Assembly: GCA_954871525.1 (NCBI GenBank) | Contig: OX940872.1 | Location: 26,569,746 to 26,633,745, forward strand | Origin: Parietaria judaica | Lineage: Eukaryota; Streptophyta; Magnoliopsida; Rosales; Urticaceae | DNA: 64,000 nt | Direction: 5' to 3' | Shown here: piece after piece, positions 24,524 through 36,561 of the stretch | How the letters are laid out: each line of letters starts with the position of its first letter | How positions within the stretch are numbered: the stretch's first letter is position 1 | Made by a program: the position numbers and the translations under genes | The notes under the pieces: generated by a model | The model's input: only the letters and a program-made list of their open reading frames with translations | Databases searched by the model: none | What the model was told of the DNA's origin: nothing

Positions 24524-25127
24524 CAGTAGAACCTCTATAAATAAATACTCGATAAATTAATAGTCGCGATTAAATAATATATTTGTCCAGTCCCGACTCG
24601 GGCCTAACTAGCTAAATTAATAATTCGCTAAATTTATAAGATAATATTTTTTTAGAAAGTATATAGGTCCCAAGTGATATATAAATTTATTATTTAATAT
24701 AAAAAATTATAAAATCACTATAAATAAAATATAACATAAATAACTATGAAAACACATTAAATAAAAAGATAACATTACTTCACTAATCATATAGTCTTCT
24801 TAAAATATGTTTTTTCTTGAAATTATTGTCTTCTTGAACTTCATGTCTAACATTCTAAAGCATTAAGAAGGTCGGGTGTCGTATTCTCATGTTGAAGCAA
24901 AAAATTGTTGAGAGTGATCGCTGCTACAATTTCATACTTTAATGCTCTCGATATAATAAATTGAAACATTTTTTTGTTAATAAAGATTTTAAAAAAATAT
25001 TTATAGTTGATTAATAAGTTTTCCTTCATTAATGTATAAAATAATAAATTATTAATTTATATTTTAATTAACGATAAGATAATATTTTTGTAGGTCCCAA
25101 CATTATTAATTTATAGAAGTTCTAATG
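24524..25127 (-). mobile_element. Emigrant/Lemi-like pogo element, 604 bp
   Basis: The left end CAGTAGAACCTCTATAAAT and the inverted right end CATTAGAACTTCTATAAAT match the Emigrant/Lemi1 terminus of plant pogo elements. It is flanked by TA dinucleotides (24522-24523 and 25128-25129). A minus-strand frame (24847-25029) contains FLLQHENTTPDLLNALE. The bases that follow could encode a KFKKTIISRK-like tail, resembling the C-terminus of plant pogo/CENP-B-type transposases. It is therefore a deletion derivative that still carries a transposase remnant. Confidence 0.75.
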
Positions 25128-25129
25128 TA

Positions 25130-26917
25130 TATCATAGACTTTACACACGGTTGTATGTATAGTATCGGTTGTCCAATGATTTCGAAGTAATCCTTCGCAA
25201 ACAAGAAGCGAAAATAGAGAGAGAGAGAGAGAGGAGGATGCGATTATAGTGGTCCCATTCAAGTTTTTTTTTTTTTTTTTATGTTAATATTTTAACATTT
25301 TTTTTATAATCCTTAAAAAAAATAATTTTTTTTATTTATAAACTAGCGATTTTGAGTGAGTAACTCTCGATTTAAAGTTAAAGCTATACGAATTAGTGAA
25401 TTTCCTCTTTTATTACGTATCTAATTTTAAAAAAGTCAAAAATATATGTCGCAAATATCGTTACCATAATAAACAAAGGATTCACTTTATTGAAGCCCTT
25501 ATTTTTGAATAAGCAGAGAAGATCGTCGGGGTCCACGAAAGAAACTGAATTGCGATGGAAAACTTTAACTTTCTATACCACATTCCAATGGTGAATTTCA
25601 GATTTTTTCCTTGGCATTATTATCGTGGTATGACTTGTGAGTTATGAGAGCGAGAGACTTGATCAAAGCTTCTAAATTGCGTCTCGCCCAATATATTTTC
25701 AAGACGTGACATACATGTGTATATATATGCATGTATGACAAATATAAGGTTATGATTACACGAAAAGTTGGGTATATCTATGGACCCATTTTCACAAGTG
25801 TGTGGCTGCTTTGATAGCACTATATAGTACATATCATGTTAACGTAACCGATAATTGATCCTTTTTTTCCTCGCTCACTTTTTGTACATATTAACAGAAC
25901 CGGCCTCATCATCAACCGTTTATTTCTTTCATGCATATGAAACACGATTGTGTGTGTGTGTATATATATATATATAATCTCATGCGTCCTGTGTATTTGC
26001 ATTGCTACTTTTTAGTTAGGTGCATGTATACATATGATTGTTTCATCATGATTCAGTCCATTATATAGTTAAGTTATAGATTTTACTTTGAATTCTCGAT
26101 TCATATCGCGTGTCACTTCTGCTAGCTAGGGCTAATAACTTGTACTTAAGTTATGATCATTCATCTAGAAATCATTAATGAATGGATTGAAAACGAAACA
26201 CGGGTTTAGATATCGATTATAAATGGATTTGTGTCTAGCTATATGAAATATTATTAAATAATGGGTGAACACGGCAATACGATGAGACGCGGTTTTAGAC
26301 ATGACAAGGAACCAAAAGTTATATATATGCATTTTATACATGTTATTAAGCGTTCTAAAATTTATTATAAATAAAATTTACATTTATGTGTTGTTTAATT
26401 GATGAGCATATAAATTGTAATTGATTTATAAATCTTAGATGGTGTAAATGAATAAATTAGGTTGAATTAGTTTATCATATAAAAATATACCAATCAATTA
26501 AATGGATTAAACGGTTAGACACAATAAATTTAAGTAAGTAAAGCAAGTCCGAGTGTCAAATTTTAAGACGATTAATACGCTATGTATTTCGGTCTACATA
26601 AAATACAACGACCGAACTTGCACAACCATGAGGGATCATTGCCCCTGCCAGCATCAAATTCTTTTGAGTGAAATTTTAAATTATTAAGTAAAAATATTAA
26701 GTTAAGACTAATACATAGTACTTGGCCCTTCTATTAATAATTAATACATGTTTTTTTAGATAATTATTATTTTAGCCTCCATTCTATAGTTTTTTCTTGA
26801 AAATATAAGTAAAAAACAATTAAGACACGGCACGATCACGGCACAAAACACAAATAGTTGCCCTATGTTAATTGTTAATATAAGTAAAAAACTTAAAAGC
26901 AGTATAATATATGGTTG

Positions 26918-26959
<42 letters not shown>

Positions 26960-27704
26960 CAATCGGCATATTTCAATCTCAAGTCGAACTTATTCATTAA
27001 TTATTTATCCAACATCCAAATATTTTTGGTTAGTAAAAAAAAAAAAATCCAATATCTACAAAATGTATGGGGACAGTGTTAGGTATAACAAAATCAAGGA
27101 GTTTGTAGTGGTAACAATGCCATAACTTTATTAATCCCTTTTAACTTTTGTCCTTATACTTATTAAATAATACATCTAACATAAAATTTTATATTGTACA
27201 TTTTTCTTGAGTTTGTAAGTCCAATTTGTGATATGCAAACTACATAAAATAATACGGCGATTCAATTAAAGAAACCCCAAGTTCATATATAATGATCTAA
27301 ATGTTCACAAGGTAATATGTTATTAATATTAATTGTAAAAGACAAAAATATGTTCTTCCTCGAGACTTCTTCGCAATATAGAGATCTCGGTATATATTCT
27401 TTTAATTGGGTGGGAAAGAGAATAATATATGGTTATCTAGAAATAAATTATTAGATCATGATATATAAATTGTGCTCGATCTTATGAATATATAGATGTC
27501 AAATATTGGAAGCACAATATTCTATCAGCAATTTAGTATTTTTATTTTATTTTAATCATTATTTTTATTTGTTTTGATCCAACAAGATATCAAATTTCAA
27601 AAATTATCTTTTAAGAGACATGTTAATATTTACATGCGAACTGATTTGTAATTATCTCTTGATATAATTTTTTTTTGCTACATGTATCTTTCCATTAGTT
27701 TTAG
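25130..27704. other. AT-rich intergenic DNA
   Basis: No gene. It contains poly(T) at about 25265-25280, GT/TA microsatellites at 25950-25975 and 26921-26958, and a degenerate block (26190-26640) sharing words such as AATGG.TTAAACGG.TAGACA with 34630-34660. The GAGAGAGAGA run at 25219-25232 has no associated gene. Confidence 0.4.
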
Positions 27705-28160
27705 GGGGTAATGACGGAAAAAATATCTAAAGTTTAGTCAAAGAACTCATTGTGTACCTAAAGTTTAAAAGTGGTGGCAAAAGTATCTAAAGCCGCATTT
27801 GGGGCGTTCATTCTATTCTCGTAACACAATTAACTTACTCGTTAACTCTGGCCACGTGGACAAACGTGGGTTGCTGACATAACAATTTTTTGCTATGTGG
27901 ACGAACCCAATTAGGGGCTTAATTCGTTGTTTTTTCTTAAATGAGGTTGATGTGGGCTCGTCCACGTGGCAAAAACTTTTTATGTCAGAAACCCATGTTT
28001 GTCTACGTGGCCAGAGTTAACGTGTAAGTTAATTCCGTCACGAGAATGAAGTGGTCAACGCTCCAAATGTAACTTTAGGTACTTTTCCCATCACCTTTAA
28101 ACTTTAGATATACGAAGGGTTCTTTGACCAAACTTTAAATATTTTTTCCGTCATTAACCC
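27705..28160. mobile_element. Long-hairpin (MULE-type) MITE
   Basis: 456 bp that folds on itself almost entirely. The left arm from GGTAATGACGG through ATCTAAAGTTTAGTCAAAG pairs with the right arm, and the arms run about 200 bp each. A 9-bp duplication with one mismatch flanks it (TAGTTTTAG 27696-27704, TAGTTTTTA 28161-28169). Nine-bp duplications and long arms point to a Mutator-like foldback element. The arms include a conserved GGCCACGTGGACAAAC-type segment. Confidence 0.7.
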
Positions 28161-28638
28161 TAGTTTTTATATTGTGATTAAGTTTGTGCTATATGATGTG
28201 TCTTCTGATTTCATAAAGCAGCATCATTATAAGTGTGTTTATACACTATATATATATATATTAATTGAAAACTCTCGCAATTTTAATTTTCTTAATTTAA
28301 TTAAAGAGTAAGAAATTTCCAAGTTATTTTAACCCCCTATTTCCAAACTTGCTCTTGTACGAGAATCTAACAACAAAGAATTTCATGCCAATGTATTAAT
28401 TAATTAAACCGACTAATACACAAAATTAACAGTCTATGGGATTTGTTTTGTCTTATAATTACTTCTACCTATTGATTAAATCATGTGCTAGTGCCGTTGA
28501 CAAGCCGATTTCATGAGCTCTAATTTCTTTAAACGGTTTCAAAAACCTATGTGCAGCGCCATGTTTACCACTCAATCTTTATTTTCATCACATATTTATT
28601 TTTGATCATTTGCAATTACTAGGGATCACGAGCTATTA

Positions 28639-28784
28639 CAGTAGAACCTCTATAAATTAATAATGTTGTTATAAAATAATAAAATAAAAAATTATCGAGA
28701 GATAATTTAGTATTGTTAGTTAAAATCAGGATCATATAAAAAAATACTATTTAATCGACGTTATTAATCTAAGGAGTTCTGTTG
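28639..28784. mobile_element. Emigrant-like MITE, 146 bp
   Basis: The left end CAGTAGAACCTCTATAAAT pairs with a diverged right end, with TA on both sides (28637-28638 and 28785-28786). It has no coding capacity. Confidence 0.75.
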
Positions 28785-28902
28785 TACATGTGTAGCTGTT
28801 ATTTATTGTCAGTCGATGAACCAACCCTTAAATTTAGACATTTAGTTAGAAATTTGAGCCAATAGTTTTGATGAAAATCCATGTGTATCTATTTTTTATA
28901 TA

Positions 28903-29044
28903 CAATAATAGAAATTTGTAAAATTAATAATAGATAAAATAATACTTTTTTAAGGTCGACCCTATTCTAAATCACTTAACTTTACCTCGATAATATAATA
29001 TAATTCTCTGGTCTGAACAATATTAATTTATAGAAGTTTTAGTG
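28903..29044. mobile_element. Emigrant-like MITE, 142 bp, diverged
   Basis: The right end is clear: it reads CACTAAAACTTCTATAAAT on the minus strand, followed by TA at 29045-29046. The left end is degenerate but alignable, with TA at 28901-28902. It lies only 118 bp from the previous copy. Confidence 0.6.
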
Positions 29045-29757
29045 TATTCTATCTAAAGTTGTGGGGAGGAGATTAGATTATTAATTCAATGAAAAAGTTT
29101 TTTTTTTTAAATGAGCGTTTACTAAAAAAAAAGGTTCATCTTGGTCAAGCCGGTTATTTTGGTCTAGGTTGCGAGTATGATGGACTCACGATCAAGACTC
29201 GTGTGGTGGACGTCTATATTTAACTAGTTCCATTACGCTTCAACTATGAACTACGTCGTCGTTTAATGTTCCGCTGCATTAGTTTGGTATCTTCATCGAT
29301 CTTTGAAAGAAAATCACAAATTTTAGTTATGATATAGAAGTAAATTAATCTCGTCTTAATTTTGTGATACTAATTAACGTTAGGTTACAGTCTGAATTGA
29401 CCTAGTTCAATGACGCGCAGTTTAAAAGAGACTAATTTGCCGATCAGTTACAACATTCACAATTTAGACATCCATGTGATCCATGACCCTTTGAAAAAAT
29501 GCGTAACGTTTTTGAGACTAAATATATATTGAGATATATATATATATACATATATATATATAATATTTATATAAACGATAGAGAAGAATATATAACAGAT
29601 AAATCAAATATAGTTCATGTAATCATTGAATATTTGCATACAATAATAACAAGATCGATTGTTAATTTCTATCTAGCTATATATTACTACAAAATTTTAC
29701 AGTCACCACCATTTAATCCGGCCAAGAGAAGCTACAAAAAATTCTTCTCTGGGATCA

Positions 29758-29813
<56 letters not shown>

Positions 29814-29871
29814 AATTAGCTTATTATGAGTTTATATACCTAATAAAAATGTCCTCTTATCCATAGAATAA
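29045..29871. other. 3' flank of the phospholipase gene with long TA repeat
   Basis: AT-rich DNA with TA runs at 29535-29562 and a perfect (TA)n at about 29763-29809. Open frames here are products of the repeat. Confidence 0.5.
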
Positions 29872-31263
29872 TTATGTTCTTTGTGACTGAACCAAGCTCA
29901 CCATATTACTCGCAGCGCTGACCCAGGGCAACATGTTGAAGCTCTCTTGAGCGCTCAGGATTATCTCCTTTGCTCGGTTGAAGAACTGTCCGACGACGAC
30001 GTCATTGATGACGTCGCGGTCCCACCGGATCATCTTCTCGACCGGCGGCGATCTCTTCAGGAGGTCTATGTAGGTGTCCAGGTCATGAACGCACGAAGGG
30101 TTTTGGACGTTGAAGAAATCGAGCACCAGCTCCACTCCCACATGGGCGTAGCACGAGCAGCTCCACGGGAACTCAAACTTCCCTCCCGGCGAAACCCTAA
30201 AGTTTTCGTTGAACAGAACCCCCGGCATTTTCGTGATCGGGTCGTTCACGTTCACCACCCGCAGGACCTTGACGCCCAGCTCCTTGCAGCGTCGCTTGAA
30301 CCCTAGGTTCCCAACCCTCGGCCCGCCGAACGAGAACACTGTGATGGGCACAGCAGCCTCCCCGCTGATCCGCCGGTTGAGGCCGAGCTCCGCGATATCG
30401 TACGCGAGGAGGTTGGCGAGGGAGCTCCCCATGCTGTGCCCGGTGAGCGTGAGGCTTGTCTCCTCGCCGCGGTACTTGCCGAGAAGACGTGACACCTCCG
30501 AGAGAACCTGCTCCCGGCAGCTCTCCGGGCCGAATCGGCTCGAGCTCTCCCCCGAGGTGTAGAGGCTGAGGAAGCCCGATTCGACCTTGACGTCCGGCCT
30601 CGGGTTGTTAGGATCGAGCCTGGCCGGCGTGAGGCTGCTCATGAGGTTGGCGACCCACTCAGGATTGGTCACCGTCCCGCGGAACGTAACCATCACGTCC
30701 CTCCGCCCGAGCCTCTCGGCAGTCTCGTCGGACGCGACCGCCACGTAGCCTATCCACCGCGCCGGGTCGGGGATCACGTCAATGTCCGGGGTGGCATAGA
30801 TGTACTTGGTCACCTCGTAACCGCAGCCCCCCATCCCAATCTCCCGGAACATGCTCCGCTTCCCAAACTTACAGTTGAGGTAGCGCTTGGAAGCCGGGTC
30901 CAGGTCGAACGCCTTGTATCCGGCGGCAGCAAACTCCCCGTATCGGACGATCTCAGCTCGGAGGAGAGGGTTCAGCGGCTCCATCAGGTCCTCCCAGTCA
31001 TCGCAGCCCTGGATTTCGCGCCACACCTGCGCCAACCTCGGCGCTCTCGACGCCGCCGTCGCCATCGCCGGCGATAACATCAACGTGGCCGAGACGGACG
31101 AATGCCTCGAAGAAATGCCGACTGACCCGTGATCAGTTTTGACGGGCAGCGAAACTTGGCCGAAAGAGTGCGACCGAGCCCGGAAGTTGTCGGAGAATTT
31201 CACGTGATCGTTTTGGCTTCTGATAATCTTGGCGTTGATGAATTGGACTGTGGAAGCAGCCAT
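29872..31263 (-). CDS. Class I phospholipase A1 (DAD1-like lipase)
   Basis: Intronless, 463 aa. It belongs to the plant class I PLA1 family, which removes the sn-1 acyl chain of chloroplast galactolipids and phospholipids; some members supply fatty acids for jasmonate. The Lipase_3 core runs about 185-375: VMVTFRGT (190-197), nucleophile elbow GHSMGSSLA (Ser277), SFGGPRVGN (311-319), NVNDPITK (Asp341), [12 protein letters not shown] and CVHDLDTY (His393, my choice for the catalytic His). The Ser/Thr/Arg-rich first 70 residues fit a plastid transit peptide. The frame is open another 52 codons upstream, but a TATA-like sequence and a CT-rich leader lie there, so I start at [10 protein letters not shown] content is much higher than in its surroundings, as is common in intronless plant genes. 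Confidence 0.95.
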   Translation of the reverse strand: MAASTVQFINAKIIRSQNDHVKFSDNFRARSHSFGQVSLPVKTDHGSVGISSRHSSVSATLMLSPAMATAASRAPRLAQVWREIQGCDDWEDLMEPLNPLLRAEIVRYGEFAAAGYKAFDLDPASKRYLNCKFGKRSMFREIGMGGCGYEVTKYIYATPDIDVIPDPARWIGYVAVASDETAERLGRRDVMVTFRGTVTNPEWVANLMSSLTPARLDPNNPRPDVKVESGFLSLYTSGESSSRFGPESCREQVLSEVSRLLGKYRGEETSLTLTGHSMGSSLANLLAYDIAELGLNRRISGEAAVPITVFSFGGPRVGNLGFKRRCKELGVKVLRVVNVNDPITKMPGVLFNENFRVSPGGKFEFPWSCSCYAHVGVELVLDFFNVQNPSCVHDLDTYIDLLKRSPPVEKMIRWDRDVINDVVVGQFFNRAKEIILSAQESFNMLPWVSAASNMVSLVQSQRT

Positions 31264-31347
31264 TGCTAGGAGAGAGAGAGAGAGAGTTGCTCGTATGATG
31301 GAGAGAAAAAAGATCAGAGCAGAGACTACTAGAGAGAGAGTGAGGCT

Positions 31348-31362
31348 TATAAAAATATATAT
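31348..31362 (-). promoter_or_regulatory. TATA box of the phospholipase gene
   Basis: On the minus strand this reads TATATATTTTTATAA, about 85-100 bp before the ATG at 31261-31263. It is followed by a CT-rich leader (CTCTCTCTCT at about 31271-31290). It sits inside the upstream open frame and argues against the longer protein. Confidence 0.55.
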
Positions 31363-31419
31363 AGTGGACGGTTTTCTCACATGTGGAACTGGGAAAAGTG
31401 AAAGCGAATGAAAAAGCAT

Positions 31420-31864
31420 GTTTGGCGAGCATTTGACTGAGAAAATAACGTAATATATATCTCTATCTCTGTGTTTTTAAAATGGAAATTCCAATAAGGG
31501 TTTGTTGTCATTAAATTATGTGGTCGGTTCGGACATTTTTCCTTTCAATATTCTTATTATTTCTTCCCTTCAATTTTAATGTCACACATCACTACTCCTT
31601 TCAGTTTGAAAAGAGCGGGAGATTATCATTAAATAGGTATAACCGCGGTATAAATATCCAAACTTTGACCGGCTTAGACGACAAGGGTCTAATATGAAAA
31701 GAAAAAAATGGCAGCAAAGGTATTTAAATTTTGAGCAACTTATGCGACAGTAATTTAAAATGAAAAAAATGGCATCGGAAGTATCCACGATCACCAAATA
31801 CGAGGCGGCATATTTTTTCGTCCACTTTTTTCCGTCGAATCCAAATAAGAGAAGATGCTATTTA
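31420..31864. other. Distal upstream region of the phospholipase gene
   Basis: AT-rich. 31660-31800 contains two related units (ATGAAAAGAAAAAAATGGCAGC and ATGAAAAAAATGGCATC with flanks), a degenerate dispersed repeat. No gene. Confidence 0.4.
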
Positions 31865-32023
31865 CAGTAAAAATCTCTATAAATTAATACAACTGGGACC
31901 ATATAATTTTATTATTTTATCGAGGAAAAATTTAGTCATGTTAGTTAGAATGAGGACTATACAAAAATATTATATTATCGAGTTTATTAATTTATCGAGT
32001 ATTAAGTTAACGAGGTTCTATTG
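31865..32023. mobile_element. Emigrant-like MITE, 159 bp
   Basis: Left end CAGTAAAAATCTCTATAAAT; right end GAGGTTCTATTG. TA flanks at 31863-31864 and 32024-32025. Internal TCGAGTATTAAGTTAACGAGG-like text is typical of this family. It lies about 600 bp upstream of the phospholipase start. Confidence 0.75.
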
Positions 32024-32025
32024 TA

Positions 32026-32318
32026 GTTGGATTAGCACATAAATGTGTATTTTACGTATGAACTAATAGCACTGTGCTAAAAAAAATTGACCAACGGCCA
32101 TCAAATTAAACATAATACGAAAAAACATTTCCCTTTCATATTTGTTAATTTTAATACATTTCCCTCTATTTCTTTATTTTAGATCTTTGTCGCAGTATTC
32201 GATTAAAGTATAATTATTTTTGCCATAATGATTTCTAATAAATATTTATGTTCGCTAGTAAGACAACAAAATAGTGACTTTGCTTCTCTTGAGGTTGACG
32301 GAGACTCCACGTGTCCAA

Positions 32319-32351
<33 letters not shown>

Positions 32352-35300
32352 TTTCCATTTCTATCATTAATTATTTTCCCATACGAGGAACTTCAGTGCC
32401 CAAGTCTACGTATATACACCAGTCAAGGTTCTAAAAAATTAAATTGATTTATTTTACCATATATATCATACTCAGTAGCGATTATCATATTATTTATAAG
32501 ATTTCACCAATTAATGTGATCAAACACTGATCAAGTGAGAGAAAATAAAAATTGTGTATTTAATTGTAATAAGATGCAAATAAATTTTACATCAATCTGA
32601 ATGCAATTTTACAATTTTCGAGTTATAACATGACTTGTAATATTTGTGGAATTTTTTTTGCAGGCTTGACTTATTTTCTTCCTTTTTCAGAAGACTCGCA
32701 ACTACGAAATTTCGAGCGAGCATCATATTATATATATATGTGATATATATTGAAAGAAAAATATTACATGGTTGAACGTCAGTGTTTTTAGAATTTTATT
32801 TAACGAATATGATGTTAATTTCTCAGAGATTAAGCCAAAAGAAAACTTGATTTAACGAAGTGACATTAGTGTATATGAATCTATATCTAATATGCAAATA
32901 TATTATAAGAATATATATATATATATATATCAAAAGAGATTCACCGCGCGCTAGTTCCTATCGGTTACATCCTGATTTTTGCGTTTATTGATCTTTGAGA
33001 ATAATCGAGCGAAAGTACAATATGTGAACAAACTGTGGGGTTGATGAGCTTCAAATTCTTCACAACAGTTTACAGAGACTCAGTGATGCCAGTACTTATT
33101 GAAGATCGCGGAAATATATAACGTTTTTCCGATTTTGCATTTTTTCCTATTTTTTACGATTTATTTGCTCATTTAGTTTTGGTTATTCGTTTCCCATCTC
33201 TATTATTATTTGTGGTCGATTTTATTCTCTAGGTTAAGATTATATTTACAAATAATTTCTAGTTTTAATTCAAGAAACTCACTACACTCTATAAATTCGC
33301 ATAAACTATTTTGTAATTCTCAATTGTTAATAAATAAGAAAGTCGAGCTTACGCTTGCAAAGGAATGTTCTCGTTATTCATATCACTTGACCCATTACAC
33401 GTCATTAAGTCATAACTCGTAAGCATTAACAAAAATAATTGTTGGATTATATGAGACAACATTACTATTACTAATACTAATAAGCTAAAATGAAGGAGAT
33501 TAACAACAATCAAGATCAAGATCTATATATATATAGATCACATCAGAAATTATTATGTGTCATATGGGAACATGATCAATGCACTTAAGTGACATTTCAT
33601 TAATAATAGCTCTTACTTTTCATACATCTCCGTACCCACCTATTAATTACATATATACGAAGCTTTATCATACACAAATTCAATTCCGTCCAAATTATAT
33701 ATGTATATAAATATACATAATATGTATATATATATATATGATGTTATCATACACGTACGTACGTGTGTGGGCCCCACAAAGCAAACCATATATGTCCTAG
33801 TTTCCTAAATAAGTCGAGCTCACTCACTTATAAATAAGTAGTGGATTTGGGAGCGCCGACTATTTTCTTGGAAAAGGCTCGATCTTTCGTGAAATTGCAC
33901 GCGAAGCCCCTCTCGAAAGGGCCACGCGCGCGAGTGGTCTCTGTTTGACCCGCACGATTTACTCGCGCTCTGAACTTTAGGGACCAAAAATGCGAAATAT
34001 CTTCTTTTTTGTGGCCGCGTTATAAATTTCAACGCGGCTAGTAGTAGTAGACGAGAGGAGTGATGCAATAAATAATTAATTAATTCAGATATTATTATAT
34101 AGTTATATACTATATTCGAATTTAAATCATATGTGTGTTTATTACGCATTTTAATAATTCTTTTTTTTCAACTTTTTGGGTAAAGGCTATATATATTGAT
34201 ATGGATCACGTAACTTTATACACGTATGTAATCCAGGGTGGGTGCTGTTCTTTGACTGCCACGTAATCGTGATTATCTCTTATCAATATGTTTATGGAAC
34301 ATAGGGCTAGCAATTTAAGACCGAACACGAGGCAAGTACGTTACGATTAATACGATATATTGTTAATGGATTTCGGTTGATTTTAAATGAGCCTGAGTTT
34401 AACTGGGAGATATATGTGCACGCGGTGCGAGCACAACAACGATGAGATTGAATTAGGCACGATTTAAAAAATTAAATATTTATTTTGTAATATTAAGTGT
34501 TTTACTACTGATTATATGTATAATATTTTATGTTTTTTATTTTACTTCTTAGAAAAATATACATTTTAATTATATTAATTGAGTTAAATGAGCATAAAAT
34601 GAATTACTTTATTTTTTAACAATTCAAAGATCAATTAAATGGGCTAAACGGGTAGACAAGATAAACACGGTTATTAAACGGCGCGCGGTTGAGTTTTCAT
34701 CTTTAGTCACGGTTAGTAAAAGGCGATGTCTACCTCTATATAACATTAACCAAAAACGACTAAGACACAACAAAACAAAACACAAATTGTCGCCGTTAAT
34801 GAAATGAAAGTCACTCGTCAGCAAAAGTTTTTTATGTATCAATGTTGCAACATTACAAATGATATATATATATATATATATATATTTATTAAGGACGACT
34901 TATATAATGAGCTACACAATCAGGTCAACAGTGTTGTTTCTCGATGAGCATCGAAGTTGTTCTTCTCGATCTGCATGCGACCAGTACAATACGAAGAACA
35001 TATTACGTGTGTTTCACATAATATTTTTGCGCCAGCTCTTAATTAGTTGGTCAAAGACTCAAAATAATACGTGAAACATGTATCAAGATGACTTTTTATA
35101 AGCGTAAATACTCTACATGTTTTCCGGCCGGAGACCCGGGATCACAAGTCGGGGGCGACACATGTCCAATAAAATAAAACAAACTAAAAATATCTCAGAA
35201 AAGATGATCACGTACGTATTTTGATCATTCCATCTTTCGGATGATAAAAAAAACGTTACGTGCTAAATATTTCAACAAAATGCTTTTTCAGTATTCACAA

Positions 35301-35635
35301 TTAAATAATCTGACAAAGAAATCTTTTTTTTTTGTGTGCTTTCACAAAGTGAACGCTTTAATAGGGTATTCGATCCCTAGGAAAAAAAATGTACTTACAT
35401 GATGAAATTATACGGAATTGTCAAAAGTTAAATCAATCCGAAAACAAATGAAACTTAAGTAACGTTCATAATTCATAAGATAAAGGAAATTAACTTCGTA
35501 TCTTAAGTTATTTTTAAAGATGATTTTAAATGCACAGCTCTAAGATATTATTCAGAATTAGATATAAATCTATTAGCCTACAATCTAATCATTTATCAAT
35601 ATTAAACATTCTTAGCAGTAAAAATCAATATATAT
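32026..35635. other. AT-rich intergenic DNA
   Basis: No supported gene. TA runs occur at 32322-32349, 32913-32931 and 34861-34885. A GC-richer patch at 33830-34030 (TTTGGGAGCGCCGACTA, CGAAAGGGCCACGCGCG) resembles fragments of plant gypsy-type LTRs but has no ends. 34300-34740 is a degenerate repeat block. Confidence 0.4.
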
Positions 35636-36273
35636 GGAAATTTGTGTGCCCGGTTGAACATGTATTTTAAGAAAAGTACCCCATTTTGTTAAATTACAAA
35701 TGTATGCCCCAACTCAGATTTTGCCCTAACCTGAGTTAATTTAACTCAACCAAAAGAAAAACAAATTCGAGTTTGTCCATTTTCTCTCCCTCGCGAAGAA
35801 CCACAGCGGGCAGAGGAAGAAGGCCTCAACCACCATTTGTCCCCCCAGCCCACAGCTACCTTCTCGAAGAGTCCTTCCCCTCAGCCTCTCTCTCGCTCTC
35901 AGTCGCCCTCAGTCGAGAGCGCGAGAACCCTAAATCGAAGCCTTCTTCCTCCTCCCGACTGAGGGCGAATGAGAGCGAGAGAGAGGCTGAAGGGAAGGAC
36001 TCTTCGAGATGGTGGCTGAGGGCGGGGGGAAAAATGGTGGCTGAGGCCTTCCTCCTACTCGCCGTTGTGGTTCTTCGCGAGGGAGAGAAAAGGGTTCTAC
36101 AATTCGAACCCTTTTTTTTCTCAAATTCGAATTCGAATTTGATTTTTTTTTTGTTGGGTTAAGTTAACTCAAGTTAGGGCAAAATTTGAGTTGGGGCATA
36201 TATTTGTAATTTAACAAAATAGGGTACTTTTTTTAAAATACATGTTCAATCGGGCACACAAATTGAAGTTTCC
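35636..36273. mobile_element. 638-bp near-complete palindrome (foldback element)
   Basis: The two halves are inverted copies. The left arm GGAAATTTGTGTGCCCGG...TTAAATTACAAATGTATGCCCC matches the right arm read backwards, with arms of about 300 bp and the centre near 35940. The inner arms are GC-rich (CTCTCCCTCGCGAAGAACCA and its inverted copy), unlike the AT-rich surroundings, and may be a captured gene or leader fragment. The flanks are TA repeats, so a target duplication cannot be judged. Frames across it (for example 35773-36162) are palindrome artefacts. Confidence 0.7.
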
Positions 36274-36471
36274 ATATATATATATATATACTAGGAGAAA
36301 GTTATAGCTCAAAGTTTATAAGCCCTAAACTTATCTAGTTACCTGTTTCACTATTTCCTACCAAAGAGAAAGTTAGAGCTCAAGGTCTTATCTTTTAGAA
36401 ATGAACTAATTTGATAAGTTGAAAATTTTCTAAAGTAAATTAAAAAAATATATACATATGAAACACCCATT

Positions 36472-36561
36472 TTGTACAAACTTATTTAAAAACTACCCAA
36501 AATTACCAATTTTATCTTTATAGATTGAGTAATTTTGGGTAGTTTTTAAAATGTTTTTATT
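36472..36561. repeat. Short imperfect hairpin
   Basis: AAAAACTACCCAAAATTAC and its inverted copy TAATTTTGGGTAGTTTTT face each other across about 20 bp. It may be a small MITE. Target duplications were not found. Confidence 0.55.

Noticed and set aside
29499..29819. 106-aa frame with Tyr/Ile repeats.
   Set aside because: Translation of TA microsatellites.
31264..31419. 52-codon N-terminal extension of the phospholipase frame.
   Set aside because: Contains a TATA-like sequence and CT-rich leader; the downstream Met gives the usual plastid-type N-terminus.
35773..36162. 129-aa frame in the palindromic element.
   Set aside because: Runs through an inverted repeat and has no domain.
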